NCBI RefSeq assembly: GCF_039909015.1
Contig: NZ_CP150919.1
Span: forward strand, 3,696,501-3,760,500
DNA: 64,000 bases
Direction: 5' to 3'
Origin: Pseudomonas grandcourensis
Lineage (GTDB): Bacteria; Pseudomonadota; Gammaproteobacteria; Pseudomonadales; Pseudomonadaceae
In this document: positions 1 to 7,485 of the stretch, one piece after another
Layout of the letters: each line of letters begins with the position of its first letter
Numbering within the stretch: position 1 is the stretch's first letter
Program-made: the position numbers and the translations under genes
Notes under the pieces: generated by a model
Database searches by the model: none
The model's input: only the letters and a program-made list of their open reading frames with translations
Told to the model about the DNA's origin: nothing

Positions 1-214
1 TCCGAGGCACGCCGCCATAAGCCTTATACCTAGTGGTTTGAGATTTTTTTGCGGCATCTTCTCGAGGTCGTGTCGAGATATGGCAAAAATCAGGACATAC
101 GTTCTGTAACACGATGAATTACAGGTTGATTTTCAGGTTCTTACTTTCTGGTCATCCACCGTCTGGCTAGATGTCTACTTCAGCGCCAAGTCCAGGCCGG
201 GGTCCATGACGCTC

Positions 215-244
215 TATAATTTAGTGTAGGGGGACCGTCGGAGG
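215..244 (+). promoter_or_regulatory. -10 box and Shine-Dalgarno of the small secreted-protein gene
   Basis: A perfect TATAAT lies at 215-220 and a GGAGG at 240-244, seven bases before the ATG at 252. I see no good -35 hexamer at the usual distance. The two signals together mark 252 as the original start of the broken gene that follows. The upstream 1-214 holds no ORF or element that I can name. Confidence 0.5.
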
Positions 245-251
245 TGGCGCT

Positions 252-640
252 ATGCGTATCTTCAAGCAGCCCTGCTCCTGATCGCAGGGCTTTTGGCAAG
301 CAGCCTCTCCCTGGAGGCAACCAGCGGTGGCAGCCCAGGTCAAAATCCTCACCCGGCTTTTATGGTCAGTGGGCAGCCACAGCAATGCGGGCAATTCCAC
401 CATTCCCACACGGGCCCGTTTCATATGGGAAACCGGCATTTCGTACCAATGAACAACCAGCATTTCGTACCAATGGATAACCGACACTTCATACCGATCC
501 ACCGGATGGACAGCTTCAAGGTGATCAGGGGGCCCGGGGTCAGCGATCAGCCCTTCGGTTCCAGGCACGTTCACTTTGTGCGCCACTTCGATCCGCGGAC
601 GGGGCAGTTTCTGAGTCAACCGGCAACATCCGGGAGGTAA
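252..640 (+). pseudogene. Frameshifted small secreted protein with octapeptide repeats
   Basis: The ATG at 252 has a good Shine-Dalgarno but hits a stop after nine codons. Restoring one base near 258-260 joins it to an open frame ending at TAA 638-640. The restored N-terminus, MRILQAALLLIAGLLASS, is a textbook signal peptide. The body then holds three tandem octapeptides, NRHFVPMN, NQHFVPMD and NRHFIPIH. The third copy differs from the others mainly at silent third positions, as expected for a sequence once selected as protein. The C-terminal dozen codons run into the integrase fragment, so the native end may be lost too. I do not recognise the family. The missing base could also be a sequencing error, in which case the gene is intact and codes for about 130 residues. 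Confidence 0.5.
431..499 (+). repeat. Three 24-bp tandem repeats coding for an octapeptide
   Basis: Copies begin at 431, 455 and 479 with the core CATTTCGTACCAATG. Copies 1 and 2 are nearly identical, while copy 3 has diverged mostly at third codon positions. The 24-bp period equals eight codons, so the repeat belongs to the protein frame and not to an iteron or CRISPR array. Confidence 0.75.
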
Positions 641-783
641 TGGACCAACTTGGTCACACCACCGTAGTGATGACTGAGCAATACATCCGCAACCGCAAAG
701 GGAAGAAGGTGACGTCTACAAAACAGGAATTGCGGCAAGAAAAAACTAAGGGCCTGCATGAGGTATCTCATGCAAGCCCTTGA
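613..783 (+). pseudogene. 3' fragment of a tyrosine recombinase (phage/island integrase)
   Basis: The frame reads a typical recombinase C-terminus: VMDQLGHTTVVMTEQY supplies the conserved LGH box and, 12 residues after its His, the nucleophilic Tyr, followed by a basic RNRKGKK tail. Nothing upstream supplies the catalytic Arg boxes, so only about 50 codons remain. The stop codon falls inside the terminator stem of the neighbouring tRNA-Leu, as happens when an element integrates at the 3' end of a tRNA gene and then decays. It marks the edge of an old or adjacent genomic island. Confidence 0.75.
739..781 (-). terminator. Rho-independent terminator of tRNA-Leu
   Basis: On the minus strand a 15-bp stem (arms 767-781 and 748-762, loop GTAT) is followed by a short spacer and a T-run at 740-745. 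It lies nine bases after the tRNA-Leu CCA end. Confidence 0.85.
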
Positions 784-789
784 TATTCG

Positions 790-876
790 TGGTGCCCGAA
801 GCCGGAATCGAACCGGCACGCCCTTACGAGCGGGGGATTTTAAGTCCCATGCGTCTACCAGTTTCGCCATTCGGGC
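790..876 (-). tRNA. tRNA-Leu (UAA)
   Basis: It is an 87-nt class II tRNA read on the minus strand. The acceptor stem pairs GCCCGAA with TTCGGGC, the anticodon loop contains TAA, there is a long variable arm and GGTTCGATTCC in the T arm, and the CCA end is encoded. It has its own promoter upstream and its own terminator. The integrase fragment lies just past its 3' end, so this tRNA is the likely attachment site. Confidence 0.97.
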
Positions 877-950
877 GGTAGCGCGGTGAAGCGTCCAGGT
901 TTTGCCAGACAACGATCCGGCAGTTCTGACGCTTGTGCAGCAGAGGTGGA

Positions 951-979
951 AATATATACATCCCGCCCCGGTGAAGCAA
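951..979 (-). promoter_or_regulatory. Sigma70-type promoter of tRNA-Leu
   Basis: On the minus strand TTGCTT (974-979) and TATATT (951-956) are separated by 17 bp, about 75 bp before the tRNA-Leu 5' end. This makes tRNA-Leu a separate transcription unit from tRNA-Gly and tRNA-Cys. Confidence 0.65.
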
Positions 980-1023
980 GTTCGCAAATACCCTTTTCAA
1001 GACTAAATCTTGCAGGCCATTGC

Positions 1024-1062
1024 AAATAAAAAAGCTCCGTAAATCATAGATCTACGGAGCTT
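1024..1062 (-). terminator. Terminator after tRNA-Cys
   Basis: A perfect 10-bp stem pairs 1032-1041 with 1053-1062. On the minus strand it is followed by a T-rich run (1024-1033). It ends the tRNA-Gly/tRNA-Cys transcript. Confidence 0.85.
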
Positions 1063-1071
1063 GTTTATTAG

Positions 1072-1145
1072 TGGAGGCCGAGGTCGGAATCGAACCGGCG
1101 TAGGCGGATTTGCAATCCGCTGCATAACCATTTTGCTACTCGGCC
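1072..1145 (-). tRNA. tRNA-Cys (GCA)
   Basis: It is a 74-nt cloverleaf on the minus strand with acceptor GGCCGAG/CTCGGCC, anticodon GCA in the loop between paired GCGGA and TCCGC, and an encoded CCA. It lies 46 bp downstream of tRNA-Gly and is probably cotranscribed with it. Confidence 0.97.
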
Positions 1146-1191
1146 TCAAAACATTTGCTGTCAGTAGCTCGACATCAAATGCGTACAAACT

Positions 1192-1267
<76 letters not shown>

Positions 1268-1282
1268 GTCTTGGTGTGGCGC

Positions 1283-1310
1283 ATTCTATAGAATCCAGAA
1301 GCCCCGTCAA
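1283..1310 (-). promoter_or_regulatory. Promoter of the tRNA-Gly/tRNA-Cys unit
   Basis: On the minus strand TTGACG (1305-1310) and TAGAAT (1283-1288) are spaced 16 bp apart, 15 bp before the tRNA-Gly 5' end. It sits in the short gap after the pgsA stop codon. Confidence 0.7.
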
Positions 1311-1330
1311 CCCCTTGATTCAAAAAAGTT

Positions 1331-1891
1331 TTATTTCTTTTCAACGTCGGTCTTCAGATGTGGCCAGGCAGCCCGCAGGTACTGGACCATCGACCACAAA
1401 GTCAGGCCAGCCGACACCATCAGCAAGGTGTAGCCCAGCAAGACCCAGAAACTGAAATCCTTGGGATTGGCCAGCAGGATCACCAGCGCCAGCATTTGCG
1501 CGGCGGTTTTCCATTTGCCCAGGTTCGATACGGCGACGTGGGCACGAGCGCCCAGTTCGGCCATCCATTCGCGCAGTGCCGAGACGACAATCTCACGACC
1601 GATGATCACGGCGGCTGGCAGCGTGAGCCACAGGTTTCCGTGTTCCTGCACCAACAGGACCAATGCAACCGCAACCATCAGCTTGTCGGCAACCGGATCG
1701 AGGAAAGCCCCGAACGGTGTGCTTTGTTCCAGGCGGCGGGCCAGATACCCGTCCAGCCAGTCGGTCGCGGCAGCGAATGCGAAGACCGAGGCGGAGGCCA
1801 TGTAGCTCCACTGGTAAGGCAGGTAGAACAGCAAAATGAAGATCGGTATGAGCAGAACGCGTAGAACGGTAATCAGATTAGGGATATTCAT
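1331..1891 (-). CDS. pgsA: CDP-diacylglycerol--glycerol-3-phosphate 3-phosphatidyltransferase
   Basis: This inner-membrane enzyme makes phosphatidylglycerol phosphate from CDP-diacylglycerol and glycerol-3-phosphate, the first committed step to phosphatidylglycerol and cardiolipin. The 186-residue protein carries the full CDP-alcohol phosphotransferase motif: D44, D47-G48, A51-R52, G61, D65 and D69. Several hydrophobic membrane spans surround it. I start at the ATG whose product begins [12 protein letters not shown], as in homologues. A GTG two codons earlier is possible, and neither has a strong Shine-Dalgarno. It follows uvrC by about 30 bp in the conserved gacA-uvrC-pgsA order. Confidence 0.96.
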   Translation of the reverse strand: MNIPNLITVLRVLLIPIFILLFYLPYQWSYMASASVFAFAAATDWLDGYLARRLEQSTPFGAFLDPVADKLMVAVALVLLVQEHGNLWLTLPAAVIIGREIVVSALREWMAELGARAHVAVSNLGKWKTAAQMLALVILLANPKDFSFWVLLGYTLLMVSAGLTLWSMVQYLRAAWPHLKTDVEKK

Positions 1892-1923
1892 CGGCACAAC
1901 TGGCTACGAGGTGAGGGGGCATT

Positions 1924-3747
1924 CTACTCGCTGTGCAGATTTGCATAAATCAACTCTGCGAGCTTTTTACTGATCCCGGGGGCTTTGGCAATTTCTTCGA
2001 TGCTTGCACGAGACAGCTCCTGCAATCCACCAAAATGTTTCAACAAATCACGCCGACGTGTGGGTCCGACGCCAGCGACGCCTTCCAGTGTAGACGTCCG
2101 GCGGGTTTTTCCACGCCGGGCGCGGTGCCCGGTAATGGCAAACCGGTGGGCTTCGTCGCGAATCTGCTGGATCAGGTGCAGCGCGGGCGAATCGCCGCGC
2201 AAGGTGAACTCATGTGCAGCGTCGTTCAGGTACAGGGTTTCGAAACCGGCCTTGCGCGTTGCACCTTTCGCCACACCCAGCAGAATCAGGTCAGGCACGG
2301 CCAGTTCATCGAGCACGTCGCGGGCCATGGACAACTGACCTTTACCGCCGTCCACCAGCAGGATATCCGGCAGCTTGCCCTCCCCGTCCTTCAGTTTGCT
2401 GAAGCGTCGGGTCAGCGCCTGGTGCATCGCCGCGTAATCATCGCCGGGCGTAACGCCCTCGATGTTGTACCGGCGGTAATCGGCCTTGATCGGACCTTCG
2501 GGGCCGAAGACCACGCAGGACGCCACCGTCGCCTCGCCGCTGGAGTGACTGATGTCGTAGCACTCAAGTCTCTGTGGAGGCTCATCCAGCTTCAGCACCT
2601 CGGCCAGCGCATCGAAACGCGCCGTAATGTGCTGACGATTCGCCAGGCGCGCACTCAGTGCCTGCTCGGCATTGGTCACCGCCAATTGCTGCCAGCGCGC
2701 CCGCGTACCCCGCACGCGATGGCTGATGGTCAGTTCACGACCGCGCAACTCGTCGATGGCGGCGATCAGTGTAGGAAAGTCATCGTGGACCACATTGACG
2801 ATCAGTTCGCTGGGCAAGTCGCGTTCAGGGCTGCTGATGAAGTACTGACCGAGAAACGCGGCCATGACTTCAGAAACGTCTTCCTCAATACCGACCTGAG
2901 GAAAGAAGTTCTTGCTTCCCAGTACCCGCCCGCCCCGCACGCTGATCAAGTGAACACAGGCGCCACCCGGGTTGACGAAAGCGGCAATCACATCGACGTC
3001 CCCGGTCCCGCCTTCCATGCTCTGTTGATCCTGGACCCGGCGCAGTAACGCAATCTGGTCCCGCAACTCGGCTGCTCGTTCGAATTCGAGATTGATCGCC
3101 GCCTCTTCCATCCCGGCGGATAACTCGTCGGTCAGTGCATTGCTGCGACCTTCAAGAAACATCACCGAATGGCGCACGTCTTCGGCGTACACCTGGGGCT
3201 CCACCAGCCCGACACAGGGCGCCTTGCAGCGTTTGATCTGGTATTGCAGGCAAGGGCGCGTGCGGTTCTTGTAATAACTGTCTTCGCATTGCCGAACGAA
3301 AAACGTCTTTTGCAGCAGGCTCAGGCTTTCGCGGATCGCACCGGCGCTCGGGTAAGGCCCGAAGTACTTGCCCTTGGCCTTTTTCGCGCCGCGATGAATG
3401 CTCAGGCGCGGAAACTCTCCGTCGGAGAGAAAGACGTAGGGGTAGGATTTATCGTCGCGCAGCAGGATGTTATAGGGCGGGCGCCATTCCTTGATCAGCG
3501 TCTGCTCAAGCAACAAGGCTTCGGTTTCGTTGGCGGTGATCGTCGTCTCGACCTGGGCGATACGCGCTACCAGTGCGGCGGTCTTGGGGGCAAGCCCGGT
3601 CTTGCGAAAGTAACTCGACAGGCGATTTTTGAGGTTCTTCGCCTTGCCGACATAGAGCAACCGCGCTTCGCTGTCGAACATGCGGTACACGCCAGGGCGC
3701 CCGCTAACGGTCGACAGAAAGGCGCTCGGATCAAAGGTGTCGTTCAT
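1924..3747 (-). CDS. uvrC: UvrABC excinuclease subunit C
   Basis: This is the nuclease subunit of nucleotide excision repair. It makes the 3' and 5' incisions around lesions marked by UvrA/UvrB. The 607-residue protein has an N-terminal GIY-YIG nuclease domain (GVYRMF, then [13 protein letters not shown]), a central UVR motif that binds UvrB (around 205-240), an RNase-H-like 5' nuclease domain ([15 protein letters not shown]), and a C-terminal helix-hairpin-helix pair ([11 protein letters not shown] and [11 protein letters not shown]). It starts two bases after the gacA stop codon, the gammaproteobacterial gacA/uvrY-uvrC arrangement, so it is cotranscribed with gacA. Confidence 0.97.
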   Translation of the reverse strand: MNDTFDPSAFLSTVSGRPGVYRMFDSEARLLYVGKAKNLKNRLSSYFRKTGLAPKTAALVARIAQVETTITANETEALLLEQTLIKEWRPPYNILLRDDKSYPYVFLSDGEFPRLSIHRGAKKAKGKYFGPYPSAGAIRESLSLLQKTFFVRQCEDSYYKNRTRPCLQYQIKRCKAPCVGLVEPQVYAEDVRHSVMFLEGRSNALTDELSAGMEEAAINLEFERAAELRDQIALLRRVQDQQSMEGGTGDVDVIAAFVNPGGACVHLISVRGGRVLGSKNFFPQVGIEEDVSEVMAAFLGQYFISSPERDLPSELIVNVVHDDFPTLIAAIDELRGRELTISHRVRGTRARWQQLAVTNAEQALSARLANRQHITARFDALAEVLKLDEPPQRLECYDISHSSGEATVASCVVFGPEGPIKADYRRYNIEGVTPGDDYAAMHQALTRRFSKLKDGEGKLPDILLVDGGKGQLSMARDVLDELAVPDLILLGVAKGATRKAGFETLYLNDAAHEFTLRGDSPALHLIQQIRDEAHRFAITGHRARRGKTRRTSTLEGVAGVGPTRRRDLLKHFGGLQELSRASIEEIAKAPGISKKLAELIYANLHSE

Positions 3748-3749
3748 TT

Positions 3750-4391
3750 TCAGAGGCTGGCGTCGACCATGCCATGACGAACCGCCAACAGCGTCAACTC
3801 GACATCACTGCTGATCGAAAGCTTTTCGAAGATGCGGTAACGGTAGGTGTTCACGGTTTTCGGGGACAGGCACAATTTGTCGGAAATGATCTGTACTTTC
3901 TGGCAGCCGACGATCATCAGCGCGATCTGGATTTCCCGCTCCGACAAGGCATCGAAAGGCGAATCGTTGGTGGGCTGGAAGGACTTGATCGCCAGTTGCT
4001 GGGCAATTTGCGGGCTGATGTAGCGTTGCCCGGCGAACACCAGGCGGATGGCCTGGACCATTTCCGGCAAACCTGCCCCCTTGGTCAGGTACCCGGCCGC
4101 ACCGGCCTGCAACAACCGCGTCGGAAACGGGTCCTCCTCACACACGGTCACCGCGACGACCTTGATATCCGGATGACTGCGCAATAATTTGCGAGTGGCT
4201 TCAAGGCCGCCGATACCCGGCATCTTGACGTCCATCAGCACCACATCGGGTTTCAGCTCACGCGCCTTGAGCAGGGATTCCTCACCTGACTCGGCCTGGC
4301 CGACTACTTGCAGGCCATCGATGTCAGCCAGCATTCGTGTAATGCCTGTACGAACGAGATCATGGTCATCGACTACTAGCACCCTAATCAA
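3750..4391 (-). CDS. gacA: Response regulator GacA
   Basis: GacA is the NarL/FixJ-type regulator of the GacS/GacA system, which in pseudomonads switches on Rsm small RNAs and through them secondary metabolism and biocontrol traits. The 213-residue protein has a receiver domain with phospho-acceptor D54 (VVLMD), acidic pocket D8-D9 and K103 region, and a C-terminal LuxR-type HTH ([12 protein letters not shown], then [17 protein letters not shown]). The start codon is TTG at 4389-4391, with a GAGGT Shine-Dalgarno six bases upstream. A TTG start is characteristic of gacA in fluorescent pseudomonads. It heads the gacA-uvrC-pgsA operon. Confidence 0.95.
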   Translation of the reverse strand: MIRVLVVDDHDLVRTGITRMLADIDGLQVVGQAESGEESLLKARELKPDVVLMDVKMPGIGGLEATRKLLRSHPDIKVVAVTVCEEDPFPTRLLQAGAAGYLTKGAGLPEMVQAIRLVFAGQRYISPQIAQQLAIKSFQPTNDSPFDALSEREIQIALMIVGCQKVQIISDKLCLSPKTVNTYRYRIFEKLSISSDVELTLLAVRHGMVDASL

Positions 4392-4488
4392 GCAGACACC
4401 TCGCGATATGGTCTTATTGGGTTGCCAGACACCTTAGCAAAAAGCATCTGGCAGACCTAGCGGAAAGCGTCAGATTAAAAGTTTCAAT

Positions 4489-4965
4489 TCATCTTGAAAG
4501 GCTTGTCGCAAGCGTGTTGCAGCGATCCAGGCCGGGGATATCCAGCTGCATCCTCAGGAAACACTCGTCCTTGCCTACCACCCTCAATCCCTTGCGCTCG
4601 TACAACGTTCGCGCCGGGTTGTTTTCGAAAACCGTCAGGCGCAACGCCGGGCGCCGCTCCTGGCGCGCCAGTGCCAGTACCTGATCGATCGCCCAGGATC
4701 CGGCGCCCTGCCCACGAAACGCTTCGACGATATGCAATTCGCGGATATACAAGGCTCTGGCGTCACGGCTCAGGCTGACATAACCCAGCACGTTGTCGCC
4801 CGATGCAATCACGCGGTTGTCCCGCCCGGCCCAGGCCACGTCAAACGCTTCGTCCTGCCACAACAGGTCATGCTGTATGTAGTATCGCAGCATGCCTCTA
4901 CAGGTCAGTTCGCGGACGAATTCGAGGTTATCCTGTGTTGCCGGGCGCCATTGGCGCTCCATCAT
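4489..4965 (-). CDS. GNAT family N-acetyltransferase
   Basis: A 158-residue single-domain GNAT protein that would transfer an acetyl group from acetyl-CoA to an unknown amine. The acetyl-CoA pyrophosphate loop is visible as FRGQGAGSW after the beta strand ALYIRELHIV, and the C-terminal NNPARTLYERKGL strand-helix is typical of the fold. The first ATG (4963-4965) overlaps the stop codon of the upstream nitrilase-family gene as ATGA. The two genes are therefore translationally coupled and probably share a substrate. Substrate unknown. Confidence 0.85.
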   Translation of the reverse strand: MMERQWRPATQDNLEFVRELTCRGMLRYYIQHDLLWQDEAFDVAWAGRDNRVIASGDNVLGYVSLSRDARALYIRELHIVEAFRGQGAGSWAIDQVLALARQERRPALRLTVFENNPARTLYERKGLRVVGKDECFLRMQLDIPGLDRCNTLATSLSR

Positions 4966-5720
4966 TCCAGCTCCACCGCCAATACCTCCCCGGTCCAGCC
5001 CAAGGGATTACGCCGGGCAACCACCATCAGGTTGCCAGTACCGGAGGCGGCCGCAATCAGCGAACCGTCCGGCGCCCACACTGCGCTACGTCCTGCCGAC
5101 TCCCAACCGCCCGTTGCACCGCCATGGTTGGCCATCAACACCACCATCGAATGGCCAGCAGCGTAGCCCTGCAACAAGGCGGTATCCGGGTCGTAACCTT
5201 TTGCCGTGATCAGCACACCAGCGGCATATATGCCAGCGCCTTTCAGTGCAGCCATGGCCGCATGATCGGCATGGTTGAAATCGGCGCACACTGCCAACGC
5301 AATCGTGTCGGCACCAATTGTCAGCGGCTCGCCCCCCGTTCCCGGCGCAAACGCCTCCTCCTCCCCCGGATGCAGATGCTGTTTGCTGTAGACCCCGAGA
5401 GAGCCATCGGCGCCGAGTATCAGCGCGCCAATCAGCACCGGCGATGTGTCCGTCAGCCGAATCGGCATGCCGACGACGGCCGTCACGCCGACTTCCCGGG
5501 CAAAATCACGTAGCGGCTGAAGTACGGCCGCGTCCGGCGCAATCGCCAATTGCGCCGCAAGCCCCCGTTCGTAGCCGGTCAGCGACAATTCAGGGAACAC
5601 CAGCAATTGCACGCCCTGCTCCGCAGCCGCCTGCATGAAACGTTGATGTCGGGCGATATTGCCGGCGAGATCTCCAGCGATGGAGATCGATTGGGCAGCG
5701 GCGAGGGTGAGTGCCGTCAT
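4962..5720 (-). CDS. Carbon-nitrogen hydrolase (nitrilase superfamily)
   Basis: A 252-residue amidohydrolase of the nitrilase superfamily, which cleaves non-peptide C-N bonds through a Glu-Lys-Cys triad. All three residues are present: E44 in FPELSLTGY, K113 in YSKQHLHPGE and C145 in LAVCADFNH. The size fits the omega-amidase/carbamoylputrescine-amidase size class, but the loops give no clear substrate. It is coupled by a 4-bp overlap to the GNAT acetyltransferase downstream, suggesting joint handling of a small amide or amine. Confidence 0.9.
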   Translation of the reverse strand: MTALTLAAAQSISIAGDLAGNIARHQRFMQAAAEQGVQLLVFPELSLTGYERGLAAQLAIAPDAAVLQPLRDFAREVGVTAVVGMPIRLTDTSPVLIGALILGADGSLGVYSKQHLHPGEEEAFAPGTGGEPLTIGADTIALAVCADFNHADHAAMAALKGAGIYAAGVLITAKGYDPDTALLQGYAAGHSMVVLMANHGGATGGWESAGRSAVWAPDGSLIAAASGTGNLMVVARRNPLGWTGEVLAVELE

Positions 5721-5882
5721 GGTGCGTCCTTGTGACGATGTGTTTTTTATTGAGGCGCAGAGTGTGTCACAACCTTCCGAGCGCTCAAGCGATAGAAAGC
5801 GCCGTCGTTAGCCGATAGCATTTTCTGATTGAATGTGCGTACCGGCCTCTAGTAAGCTCGGACCATCCATCGGAGACAGACC

Positions 5883-6011
5883 ATGTTCAACGCCCTCTTA
5901 CAGCTTCGTACCGCCAGCGCCCCGCGCTCGGTTGCGGCTGCCCGGGTGAACGACGGTTGTGCTCCGGTCAGCTTTTATTTTGGGTATTGGTTTAGCCACT
6001 GGCGCGCCTGA
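5883..6011 (+). CDS. Aromatic-rich leader peptide 1 upstream of DAHP synthase
   Basis: A 42-codon ORF with a good Shine-Dalgarno (GGAGA at 5872-5876). Its last 12 residues are FYFGYWFSHWRA, so seven of ten consecutive codons (31-40) specify Phe, Tyr or Trp. It stops 50 bp before an intrinsic terminator and lies upstream of the gene for the first enzyme of aromatic amino acid synthesis. This is the anatomy of an attenuation leader: ribosomes stalled at Phe/Tyr/Trp codons change RNA folding. The segment TGGGTAT inside the stall codons (5981-5987) is complementary to ATACCCA just after the stop (6011-6017), so a ribosome there would disrupt a hairpin. Function is inferred from layout and codon content. 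Confidence 0.75.
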   Translation: MFNALLQLRTASAPRSVAAARVNDGCAPVSFYFGYWFSHWRA

Positions 6012-6060
6012 TACCCACACGGCGCCCACTTTAAACGGGTCGCCACCAGAGAATTCTCAA

Positions 6061-6097
6061 CCCCCGGTCGGCCTCCCGACCGGGGGTTTTGTTTTTT
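6061..6097 (+). terminator. Intrinsic terminator/attenuator in the DAHP synthase leader
   Basis: An 11-bp perfect GC-rich stem (6061-6071 with 6076-6086, loop CCTC) is followed by TTTTGTTTTTT. It sits between two aromatic-rich mini-ORFs and upstream of the DAHP synthase gene, so it must be read through for the gene to be expressed from the distal promoter. Confidence 0.9.
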
Positions 6098-6146
6098 CAG
6101 CCCCAACACTTTTAGCGACACACCAGACATTCAGAGGATTCAACAC

Positions 6147-6299
6147 ATGAACTACGCCACTTATTACCGTTACGACAGTTTTACCGCCTGGCGATTTACC
6201 ACCCTCCGCTCGGGACAGCCTGCCGCCTCCGATCGGTCACCCACAGGTGGCAAGCACACACGCGCAGCCAATCCGGCCAATTGTCGAACACCCCAGTAG
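6147..6299 (+). CDS. Aromatic-rich leader peptide 2 upstream of DAHP synthase
   Basis: A 50-codon ORF starting after AGAGGA (6133-6138) with eight bases of spacing. Its first 17 residues, MNYATYYRYDSFTAWRF, contain four Tyr, two Phe and one Trp. The rest is unremarkable and ends at TAG 6297-6299, 49 bp before the DAHP synthase ATG. It lies after the attenuator and has no terminator of its own. It may therefore act at the level of translation or transcript folding around the synthase start, where GCGGG and CCCGC near 6310-6330 can pair. I infer a second sensor of charged Tyr/Phe/Trp tRNA. No homology is claimed. Confidence 0.6.
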   Translation: MNYATYYRYDSFTAWRFTTLRSGQPAASDRSPTGGKHTRAANPANCRTPQ

Positions 6300-6348
6300 G
6301 GCCGAGCGCGCGGGCACGAACCCGCCGCCAGCCCAGGAAGCCTTGAAT

Positions 6349-7428
6349 ATGAACTCGTCCGTCTCTGCACTGCCGCTGTCCACCTTGAGCCCTGCCAATG
6401 AAGCGCTGACCCTGCGCCTGCCCAGTTCATCGCAACTTAAACAGCAATTGCCCCTCAGCAACGCCCTGACCCGGCAAGTCGCCGACCACCGCCAGGCGGT
6501 TCGCGCGATCCTCAACGGTGAAGATTCCCGCCTGCTGGTCATCGTCGGCCCCTGCTCGATACACGATCCGAAATCGGCCCTCGAATACGCCGGCAACCTT
6601 GCCCGCCTCGCCGCCGAAGTCAGCGACGAAATGCTGCTGGTGATGCGCGCCTACGTCGAAAAACCCCGCACCACGGTTGGCTGGAAAGGCCTGGCCTACG
6701 ACCCGCACCTCGATGGCAGCGATGACATGGCCGCTGGCCTGACGCTGTCCCGCGAGCTGATGCGCGAAATGCTCCGCCTGGGTCTTCCTGTTGCCACTGA
6801 ACTGCTGCAACCGATGGCCGCCGGCTACTTCGACGATCTGTTGAGCTGGGTGGCGATCGGCGCCCGGACCACGGAGTCGCAGATCCACCGGGAAATGGCC
6901 AGCGGCCTGGGCATGCCGGTAGGGTTCAAGAACGGGACAGACGGCGGTGTCGGCGTCGCCAGCGACGCCATGCGTTCCGCCGCCCATCCCCATCGCCATT
7001 TCGGTGTCGATAGCCAGGGACATCCAGCGATCATCCAAACCCCAGGTAATGCGGACACCCACCTGGTATTGCGCGGCGGCCATCGCGGGCCGAACTACGA
7101 CAGCGCCAGCGTCGCCCAGGTGAACAGCGACCTGACCAGACTGAGGATTCCGGCTCGAATCATGGTCGATTGCAATCACGCCAACAGCGGCAAAGACCCG
7201 TTGCGCCAGCCAGCCGTGTTCCAGGATGTACTTGAACAGCGTCTGCAAGGTGATCGTTCGCTGATCGGCATGATGATCGAGAGTCATTTGTTCGAAGGCT
7301 GCCAGCCGTTGAGCTCGTCATTGAAGTACGGTGTGTCGGTAACCGATGGTTGCCTCGGTTGGGCCGGGACAGAACAACTGTTGCTTGAAGCGGCAGACCG
7401 GCTGCGAGCGTCAAACAACGCCCGATAA
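6349..7428 (+). CDS. 3-deoxy-7-phosphoheptulonate (DAHP) synthase, class I
   Basis: This enzyme condenses phosphoenolpyruvate with erythrose-4-phosphate to give DAHP, the entry step of the shikimate pathway. The 359-residue protein has the class I (AroFGH) signatures GPCSIHDP, RAYVEKPRTTVGWKG and GFKNGTDG, plus a conserved C-terminal HANSGKDP/MIESH block. I start at the ATG preceded by AGGAAG (6335-6340). An upstream in-frame extension to 6247 would swallow leader peptide 2 and is unlikely. Feedback type (Phe, Tyr or Trp) cannot be read from sequence alone. Expression is probably controlled by the two aromatic leader ORFs and the attenuator. Confidence 0.95.
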   Translation: MNSSVSALPLSTLSPANEALTLRLPSSSQLKQQLPLSNALTRQVADHRQAVRAILNGEDSRLLVIVGPCSIHDPKSALEYAGNLARLAAEVSDEMLLVMRAYVEKPRTTVGWKGLAYDPHLDGSDDMAAGLTLSRELMREMLRLGLPVATELLQPMAAGYFDDLLSWVAIGARTTESQIHREMASGLGMPVGFKNGTDGGVGVASDAMRSAAHPHRHFGVDSQGHPAIIQTPGNADTHLVLRGGHRGPNYDSASVAQVNSDLTRLRIPARIMVDCNHANSGKDPLRQPAVFQDVLEQRLQGDRSLIGMMIESHLFEGCQPLSSSLKYGVSVTDGCLGWAGTEQLLLEAADRLRASNNAR

Positions 7429-7444
7429 TCGGCATCATCCGTGC

Positions 7445-7476
7445 GCCCTCCGGTCTTCATGGAAGGACTGGAGGGC
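7445..7476. terminator. Hairpin between convergent genes
   Basis: A 14-bp imperfect stem (GCCCTCC arm at 7445-7451, GGAGGGC arm at 7470-7476) lies between the convergent DAHP synthase and hypothetical genes. There is no clear T-tract on either strand, so termination activity is only probable. Confidence 0.45.
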
Positions 7477-7485
7477 AAATGGCAG

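Noticed and set aside
431..499. Direct repeats as IS21-type transposase sites or replication iterons
   Set aside because: The 24-bp period equals eight codons, copy 3 varies at silent positions, and no transposase, terminal inverted repeat or rep gene is near.
6247..6348. Longer DAHP synthase start at 6247
   Set aside because: It lacks a ribosome site and would overlap the second leader ORF. The ATG at 6349 has AGGAAG and gives the usual family length.
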